Assembly: GCA_018651445.1 (NCBI GenBank)
Contig: JABIDZ010000128.1
Span: forward strand, 1 to 10,470
DNA length: 10,470 bases
DNA from: Candidatus Iainarchaeum sp.
GTDB lineage: Archaea; Iainarchaeota; Iainarchaeia; Iainarchaeales; JAAZKV01
Direction of reading: 5' to 3'
Each line of letters starts with the position of its first letter. Positions within the stretch are counted from its first letter, which is position 1. Positions 6,412-10,470 of this stretch are shown one piece after another. The translations under genes and the position numbers were made by a program. The notes below the pieces were generated by a model. It was not told where the DNA came from. It did no database searches and saw only the letters and a list, made by a program, of their open reading frames with translations.

Positions 6412-6432
6412 TGATTGAAAAACAATCTTTTT

Positions 6433-6834
6433 ATGCATAGGAAAGTATTAGCAATAATAAAATCTGACAAAAACAACTACCTTCTACTTCGAACAAATAA
6501 AGAATGGATGCAAATTGATCATTGGTATCTTGTGACTGGTGGCGCAAACAAAAAAGAAAGCTTTGAAGATGCGTGTAAACGCGAAATTGAAGAGGAAACA
6601 CAATTACCTATTCTTTCAATAAAAGAAACTAAACACTTTTTTGAATTTGAATGGCCAAAAGACTCTGGAATACAACACCATGAACAAGTATTTTTTGTTA
6701 CAGCCAAAGAACAAACACCGGTTCTTGGCGGAGAACATTTAGAATACAAATGGTTACCAAAAAAAGAGTTTATAGAACAAATTGATTGGTATGGCGACAA
6801 AACTAATTTAGAAGAAATGCTTAACGAATTCTAA
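6433..6834 (+). CDS. NUDIX hydrolase (right of divergent pair)
   Basis: The product is a 133-residue single-domain NUDIX hydrolase. The frame could be read from TTG 6415 (139 residues). The ATG at 6433 is preferred because it sits the right distance from a TATA-like box and gives the same length and box position as the divergent partner. The Nudix box is residues 36-58: G36-x5-E42-x7-R50-E51-I52-E53-E54-E55-T56-Q57-L58. As in the partner, the late glycine is replaced, here by Gln57. Around the box are WYLVTGGANKKES and, later, EYKWLPKKEF. The middle part (HFFEFEWPKDSGIQHHEQVFFV) differs from the partner, so the substrate is probably different. A strong terminator overlaps its stop codon. Confidence 0.9.
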   Translation: MHRKVLAIIKSDKNNYLLLRTNKEWMQIDHWYLVTGGANKKESFEDACKREIEEETQLPILSIKETKHFFEFEWPKDSGIQHHEQVFFVTAKEQTPVLGGEHLEYKWLPKKEFIEQIDWYGDKTNLEEMLNEF

Positions 6835-6861
6835 AAATCAACTTTTTAGTTGATTTTTTTT
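6833..6861 (+). terminator. Hairpin terminator of the right NUDIX gene
   Basis: AAAAATCAACT (6833-6843) and AGTTGATTTTT (6848-6858) form a perfect 11-bp stem with loop TTTT. Eight T (6854-6861) run through and past the 3' arm. The hairpin begins within the stop codon. This is the clearest terminator in the window and separates the NUDIX gene from the small-gene cluster. Confidence 0.75.
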
Positions 6862-6870
6862 CTACCGAGT

Positions 6871-6878
6871 CTATATTA
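6871..6878 (+). promoter_or_regulatory. TATA box of the small-gene cluster
   Basis: CTATATTA is centred about 27 bases before the ATG at 6902, giving a leaderless transcript. It lies just after the NUDIX terminator, so the cluster appears to be an independent transcription unit. Confidence 0.55.
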
Positions 6879-6901
6879 ATGCCCACAACGGCATAAGTAT
6901 T

Positions 6902-7057
6902 ATGGAAGAACGAATTTTGAAATACAAAACCGATGAAGAAATTCCTGGAATCATGGAAGAATTGCTTAACTCTGATTTTTTGCTTGTAAGACATAATGCT
7001 AAAAACAAAGAGCTTTTCTTTAAACGATTCGGTTTTGAACCAATTAACAAGGAATGA
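6902..7057 (+). CDS. 51-residue protein of unknown function
   Basis: This small frame runs from ATG 6902 to TGA 7055-7057 and encodes 51 residues. I do not recognise it. It is rich in Glu, Lys, Leu and Phe. It has a likely helix at residues 11-24 (DEEIPGIMEELLNS), a short hydrophobic strand (FLLVRH, 26-31), and an aromatic-basic end (ELFFKRFGFEPINKE, 37-51). It has no signal peptide or membrane segment. Support for being real comes from a well-placed TATA box and from the next gene starting 4 bases after its stop. That layout suggests an operon in which the second gene is read from a Shine-Dalgarno site inside the end of this one. Being so short, it could be a small regulator or partner of the downstream protein; its function is open. 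Confidence 0.6.
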   Translation: MEERILKYKTDEEIPGIMEELLNSDFLLVRHNAKNKELFFKRFGFEPINKE

Positions 7058-7058
7058 T
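7049..7058 (+). promoter_or_regulatory. Shine-Dalgarno site of the 94-residue gene
   Basis: AAGGAATGAT matches the archaeal AGGAGGTGAT consensus in most positions and ends 3 bases before the ATG at 7062. It overlaps the end of the preceding small gene. It fits the archaeal habit of leaderless first genes and Shine-Dalgarno-led internal genes. Confidence 0.5.
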
Positions 7059-7061
7059 AAT

Positions 7062-7346
7062 ATGATTACTGTTGCACAAAACGCGTACCTACGAAAAGCA
7101 GAAGAACATGACAATTACTCTGAATTACACAAAAAGATCTTATTTGTTTTAATTCATGAAAAAAAGTATTATACTCGCGAAGAACTACTGTGTTTTACAC
7201 AACAAAACCCTATTCTGCTTGATAACGCGTTAAAAGACTTAGAAGAAAGCGGAACTATCCTTACCGAAGGGTGTCTAGTTCATTTGAAAGATTTGCATGA
7301 ATTTAACAAAGAACTTTGCCCCGAACTCTTAGAAGAAAGTGTTTAA
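7062..7346 (+). CDS. 94-residue winged-helix-like protein, probable DNA-binding
   Basis: The frame can be extended upstream to ATG 6996. The start at 7062 is preferred because of the Shine-Dalgarno site and because the extension would overlap most of the preceding gene. The predicted order is: helix 1 (about 19-34, YSELHKKILFVLIHEK), helix 2 (38-46, TREELLCFT), helix 3 (49-63, NPILLDNALKDLEES), then a short turn and strands (64-75, GTILTEGCLVHL) like the wing of a winged-helix domain. This is a structural impression, not a family match. Three cysteines (44, 71, 86) are not in a metal-site spacing. It probably forms an operon with the 51-residue gene. It could be a local transcription factor or a protein-binding winged helix. 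Confidence 0.75.
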   Translation: MITVAQNAYLRKAEEHDNYSELHKKILFVLIHEKKYYTREELLCFTQQNPILLDNALKDLEESGTILTEGCLVHLKDLHEFNKELCPELLEESV

Positions 7347-7350
7347 TATC
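7341..7350 (+). promoter_or_regulatory. TATA-like box of the ribbon-helix-helix gene
   Basis: GTTTAATATC overlaps the stop codon of the winged-helix-like gene and is centred about 26 bases before the ATG at 7371. The third small gene may therefore have its own leaderless promoter as well as readthrough from the cluster. Confidence 0.45.
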
Positions 7351-7370
7351 ACTTGGTATCTAATAATAGC

Positions 7371-7532
7371 ATGAACACTCAAATCAATGTTAGGTTAGCA
7401 AATAACTTACTTGCTTTAGCACAAGAATATGCTAACGAACACGGTTACAAGAATGTGCAAGAACTAATCAAAGAAGCTTTACGAGAAAAGCTTTCATGTG
7501 ATTTTTCAAAGCACAATCCACATGTTAATTAG
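7371..7532 (+). CDS. 53-residue ribbon-helix-helix (CopG/Arc-type) regulator
   Basis: The frame from ATG 7371 to TAG 7530-7532 encodes 53 residues. Residues 3-9 (TQINVRL) form the basic beta-strand that enters the DNA major groove as a dimer. Helix 1 is about 10-24 (ANNLLALAQEYANEH), then the turn GYKN, and helix 2 is 28-41 (NVQELIKEALREKL). This is the classic layout of CopG/Arc/MetJ-like repressors and of many VapB- or ParD-like antitoxins. It has only a short tail after the domain (42-53), and no toxin gene is next to it on the same strand. A stand-alone regulator, perhaps acting on its own promoter, is therefore as likely as an antitoxin. Its stop codon directly abuts the LeuRS stop codon. 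Confidence 0.8.
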   Translation: MNTQINVRLANNLLALAQEYANEHGYKNVQELIKEALREKLSCDFSKHNPHVN

Positions 7533-10412
7533 TTATTCTACTAACAAAGCAGGTTTTCCAGGAAACGCGTTCTTTGCTTTTGCTTCGCTTGAACTTTCAG
7601 CCTTTACGATTTCGATTTCACCAAACTCTTTTGCAAGAGCAATCTTTGCTTCGGTAAGTACTGCTACTTCATCAAACTTTTCAAGATCTTGTAGTTCTCC
7701 GAATCGATTCATAACTGCTTTTAGGAATGGTTGAACTTCTTTACCGTGTGCTTTCATTTCATCGTTAGCCATCAAAGTTTTCATTGCTAAACCAAAATCG
7801 GGTTTTCCATCACATGCATCTTTAATCATTGCAAGTGCTTTCCATTTCCAATCTGGAGAAACAAACATCTTCACTTTGCTAACTTTTTCAAGTTTTGCTA
7901 GTTCTTTTATTTTTAGAATATCTAGTCGAACATTAGAAATAACTTCTTCTATTTTTTCAAGAGACGCATCGATCAACGTCTCGTTGTATTTTGGCCATTC
8001 TGCATTTGAAATAAATTCTTTGTTACCTATTCTCTCCCACAGTTCTTCTGCGATGTGTGGAACAACTGGTGCAAGAGATTTAATCCATCGCTCAACAATT
8101 AAATTATATACTGCCGCAACTTCTTCTTTTGAACTCAACGATTTTAGTTTTTTAATGTCATTTGGAATTTTGTAAAGAACAATTTGTCCATAATCTCGTA
8201 ATCTCATTTCATTTAATGCAACACCCATATTTCTTATTGCACTTTCGAATTTTGAAATAAACGTTTTTCCAGTACTTGTTAATTCACCTTTTTTCCTTTC
8301 ACTAATCGCTTCCAAGACCGCGTTAACTGTTCTGAAAAGATTTTTTTGAACATTTCTAGCTTCATCCGGATTCCAATCAAAAACTCCTTCCAAGTTAGTT
8401 GAAGTTGAAATATATGCTCTAAATGTATCTGCACCAAAATTGTCTTTGACTTCAAGTAGAGAAACCACATTCCCTTTGCTCTTACTCATCTTTACGCCAT
8501 CACTAATTACAAAACCGTGTAAAGAAATTCTTTTTGGCCAATACTTTTTTGGAAATATTCCTGCGTGCGCAAAAATAAAGAATGATAGATGGTTAGACAT
8601 ATGTGCAACAAATGTGTGCCTATGATCATTCGGGTACCAATAATCAAAGTTTTTACGCAAGTCTTTCAAAACACTTGCTTCAATACCTGTTTCTTTTGAA
8701 ACTTTCTTTAAATCGCCTTTTTCAAGATACACATAATCAAAGAATGAAAGTGTAAGTTGATTCGATTTGATTTTATATTTGTTAATCAAATTCTTTATTG
8801 TATAAAACGTCATATAGATTGTTGAATCCGAAAGTGATTCAATAATCCAATCTTTGTCAAATGGAAGCGGCGTACCAATACCTCTTTTTCTTGCAGTAGG
8901 GCGCTTATCAAGCCATTCAAAAGTATCTACAAACATTTTTCGTACAGCTGGCGAAGGCAAAGTTATTCCTTTTAGACACTCATGCGCAAGTTTTTTCCAA
9001 CCCTTTGCATTAAAATCTAGGAACCATTGATCATTTAGAACAGACACAACAACTTTTTCTCCACAACGACAAAACGCTTCTCGAGAAGTTTCATAAAACA
9101 TTATTGAATCGCCTGATTCAACTAAACTCTTTTTCAAATAAACTTGTGCGTCTTGAACAGACATTCCTGCGCATTTTCCACAAATATCTTTCATCACACC
9201 TTTTCTAAAAACTCGTCTATTTAGTTCGCCTTTAGCAATTTCAAGATTTTCAACATCTTTATCTGATTTTACACCAAATTCTTTTCCAATATCTTCTCCT
9301 AGGTTATCTCCCATTCCAGGAACTTTGATTATCGCGATTGGTTTCAATCGTTTTGTTTCTTTTTCGTCAAGACCATTTTCTTTTATTAATTTGTCATTCG
9401 ATTGAATCTTTTTCAATTCGAATAGATCTACTGGATCTTCAAGAGCAGAGTAAACTATTCCTGAACCAACACTTGATTTGATAAACCATGCTGGAAGAAT
9501 ATGTATTTCCCGATCAACGATTGGCCCTTGAACCCATTTACCAATAAGTTCTTTTGGAGAAATCGTTCCGATGATTTTTGATTTAACATATTGTTGGTCA
9601 ATCTTTTTTGCAGCTTCGCGTCCAACAACCCATTTCTCGTCTTTTACTTGTACAATTACATAATCTCCTTTTGGATCAACCCACAAATTTGTTTGACCAT
9701 ATAATGCATCTGGTCTTGTTGTTCCTGCCATTAAAATTAAATCTGAGTCTCGCATATGGAATTTACTCCAAATAAAATCTTGTTTTGAAACCGGGTTAGT
9801 ATCCGCGTCTTGTATATCATCTTCTCCAACCGCGTTATTACAATTAGGACAAAATAATACGTGATAACTTCCTTTAATCAAATAATTTTTTTCTTTGTAT
9901 TGATTAAATTGCCATTCAATAAATTTTTGATAATCTTTGTCTCCGGTTGTAAATCTTCTAGTCCAATCAACACTCAAACCAAGAGAACTATATTCTTCCA
10001 TCATTTTTGGAACAAAAAAATCAACTATCTTCCAAGGATCTTTAAACGATTGAACCGTTTTGTCAATTTCTTTTTTGTCTTTCACATAACTCTTAACATA
10101 ATTAGTGTATAATTGAATTTTTTTCTTATCTCCTTTTTCTATTGCAGAAGAGATTCCTAGTACCGGTGTTCCAGTTATATGGAATGCTAGCGGATACAAT
10201 AAGTTCTTCCCTTTCATTCGAACATATCTACAATAAATATCACTTTCAGTTACGGCTCTACCATGACCGATATGTAGGCTTCCTGAAATGTACGGATAAG
10301 GTGTTGTGAAAAAGAACTTTTCTTTGCTTGTATCTACCTCTGGTTCGAATAGTTTAGCGTCTGCCCATTTCTTTTGCCATTTTTCCTCGATACTCGCAAA
10401 TTCAACTTCCAT
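7533..10412 (-). CDS. leuS: Leucyl-tRNA synthetase, archaeal/eukaryotic type
   Basis: The enzyme charges tRNA-Leu with leucine using ATP. At 959 residues it has the usual archaeal length. The HIGH motif is exact (HIGH, 47-50, after TTPYPYISGSL). AFHITGTPV follows. The CP1 editing domain is shown by TTRPDALYGQTNLWVDP, the archaeal counterpart of the editing-site TLRPET(I/V)-type motif. GIGTPLPFDKDWIIESLSDSTIYM is in place, and the KMSKS loop is exact (641-645). Cysteine pairs C188/C191, C411/C414 and C448/C450 may bind zinc; the last two could form one site. The anticodon-binding and C-terminal domains are present, so no truncation is seen. In the editing motif the threonine-rich segment has Asp-Ala where many relatives have Glu-Thr. 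The ATG at 10412 gives the expected short N-terminal extension before HIGH. Confidence 0.97.
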   Translation of the reverse strand: MEVEFASIEEKWQKKWADAKLFEPEVDTSKEKFFFTTPYPYISGSLHIGHGRAVTESDIYCRYVRMKGKNLLYPLAFHITGTPVLGISSAIEKGDKKKIQLYTNYVKSYVKDKKEIDKTVQSFKDPWKIVDFFVPKMMEEYSSLGLSVDWTRRFTTGDKDYQKFIEWQFNQYKEKNYLIKGSYHVLFCPNCNNAVGEDDIQDADTNPVSKQDFIWSKFHMRDSDLILMAGTTRPDALYGQTNLWVDPKGDYVIVQVKDEKWVVGREAAKKIDQQYVKSKIIGTISPKELIGKWVQGPIVDREIHILPAWFIKSSVGSGIVYSALEDPVDLFELKKIQSNDKLIKENGLDEKETKRLKPIAIIKVPGMGDNLGEDIGKEFGVKSDKDVENLEIAKGELNRRVFRKGVMKDICGKCAGMSVQDAQVYLKKSLVESGDSIMFYETSREAFCRCGEKVVVSVLNDQWFLDFNAKGWKKLAHECLKGITLPSPAVRKMFVDTFEWLDKRPTARKRGIGTPLPFDKDWIIESLSDSTIYMTFYTIKNLINKYKIKSNQLTLSFFDYVYLEKGDLKKVSKETGIEASVLKDLRKNFDYWYPNDHRHTFVAHMSNHLSFFIFAHAGIFPKKYWPKRISLHGFVISDGVKMSKSKGNVVSLLEVKDNFGADTFRAYISTSTNLEGVFDWNPDEARNVQKNLFRTVNAVLEAISERKKGELTSTGKTFISKFESAIRNMGVALNEMRLRDYGQIVLYKIPNDIKKLKSLSSKEEVAAVYNLIVERWIKSLAPVVPHIAEELWERIGNKEFISNAEWPKYNETLIDASLEKIEEVISNVRLDILKIKELAKLEKVSKVKMFVSPDWKWKALAMIKDACDGKPDFGLAMKTLMANDEMKAHGKEVQPFLKAVMNRFGELQDLEKFDEVAVLTEAKIALAKEFGEIEIVKAESSSEAKAKNAFPGKPALLVE

Positions 10413-10415
10413 AGT

Positions 10416-10422
10416 TCACACC
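10416..10422 (-). promoter_or_regulatory. Possible ribosome site of leuS
   Basis: On the minus strand GGTGTGA lies 3 bases before the ATG and resembles the GGTGAT part of the archaeal Shine-Dalgarno consensus. The spacing is short, so it is only a candidate. Confidence 0.3.
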
Positions 10423-10442
10423 AATAATAAAATTTCAACCCC

Positions 10443-10469
10443 GCAAAGAATAAAAAACAGATTCTTCGC
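10443..10469 (-). promoter_or_regulatory. Dyad around a TATA-like box before leuS
   Basis: GCAAAGAAT (10443-10451) and ATTCTTCGC (10461-10469) are inverted arms with one mismatch, separated by 9 bases. On the minus strand the centre carries TTTTTTATT (about 10457-10449), a TATA-like box that would start RNA near 10427 with a leader of about 15 bases. The dyad could be an operator or the end of a gene beyond the window. Confidence 0.3.
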
Positions 10470-10470
10470 A

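Noticed and set aside
6415..6432. TTG start of the right NUDIX gene
   Set aside because: It is too close to the TATA-like box, and the ATG at 6433 gives the same length and motif register as the partner.
6996..7061. Upstream extension of the 94-residue gene to ATG 6996
   Set aside because: The extension overlaps the preceding small gene in another frame and has no ribosome site. ATG 7062 has a good Shine-Dalgarno match.
6821..7114. Minus-strand open frame over the terminator and the small-gene cluster
   Set aside because: It runs through the strong terminator and antisense to the 51-residue gene. It has no promoter and the product is Phe/Lys/Ser-rich without recognisable features.
6902..7532. 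Calling the small genes a toxin-antitoxin system
   Set aside because: The ribbon-helix-helix protein is antitoxin-like, but no PIN, RelE, MazF or similar toxin is seen, and the third gene seems to have its own promoter.
7529..7544. A terminator at the RHH/LeuRS junction
   Set aside because: Only a 5-bp stem (TTAGT/ACTAA) without a T tract is present on the plus strand.

Overview
The window looks like chromosome from a low-GC archaeon. The evidence is an NMD3-family protein, a KH-less archaeal beta-CASP nuclease (aCPSF2 type), a LeuRS and a MetRS of archaeal/eukaryotic type, and TATA boxes placed about 25-29 bases before many start codons, as in leaderless archaeal transcripts. The AT-rich, compact layout with very small gaps would suit a DPANN-type lineage (for example Woesearchaeota or Pacearchaeota). 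That placement is inference from general appearance, not from a marker gene.

Layout. Bases 1-300 (+) hold the 3' end of an unidentified gene. Bases 311-5900 are a minus-strand run, read right to left: MetRS, a membrane-anchored DsbA/thioredoxin-like protein, a DUF1405-like membrane protein, the aCPSF2-like RNase, and NMD3. Most have their own apparent promoter rather than tight operon spacing. Bases 5933-6834 carry two divergent NUDIX hydrolases. Both are 133 residues if the second starts at its ATG, both have the Nudix box at residues 36-58, and a 10-bp perfect palindrome lies exactly midway between their start codons. Bases 6902-7532 (+) hold three small genes: 51 aa unknown, 94 aa winged-helix-like, and 53 aa ribbon-helix-helix. 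The first and third are very short and easily missed. Bases 7533-10412 (-) are LeuRS, whose stop codon abuts that of the ribbon-helix-helix gene.

How the genes fit together. The long genes are mostly translation and RNA housekeeping: charging of tRNA-Leu and tRNA-Met, large-subunit maturation (NMD3), and RNA 3'-end cleavage (aCPSF2). The NUDIX pair probably hydrolyses nucleoside-diphosphate-linked compounds and may be jointly controlled. The DsbA-like protein probably acts outside the membrane on thiols or folding, but it has lost the second active-site cysteine. The small-gene cluster is the most accessory-looking part, with two predicted DNA-binding proteins and one protein of unknown role.

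No tRNA, rRNA, CRISPR array, insertion sequence or broken gene was seen. No unmistakably new multi-gene system is present. The best leads are the symmetric NUDIX promoter region, the small-gene cluster, the mono-cysteine DsbA-like protein and the multi-hairpin spacer at 2958-3092.
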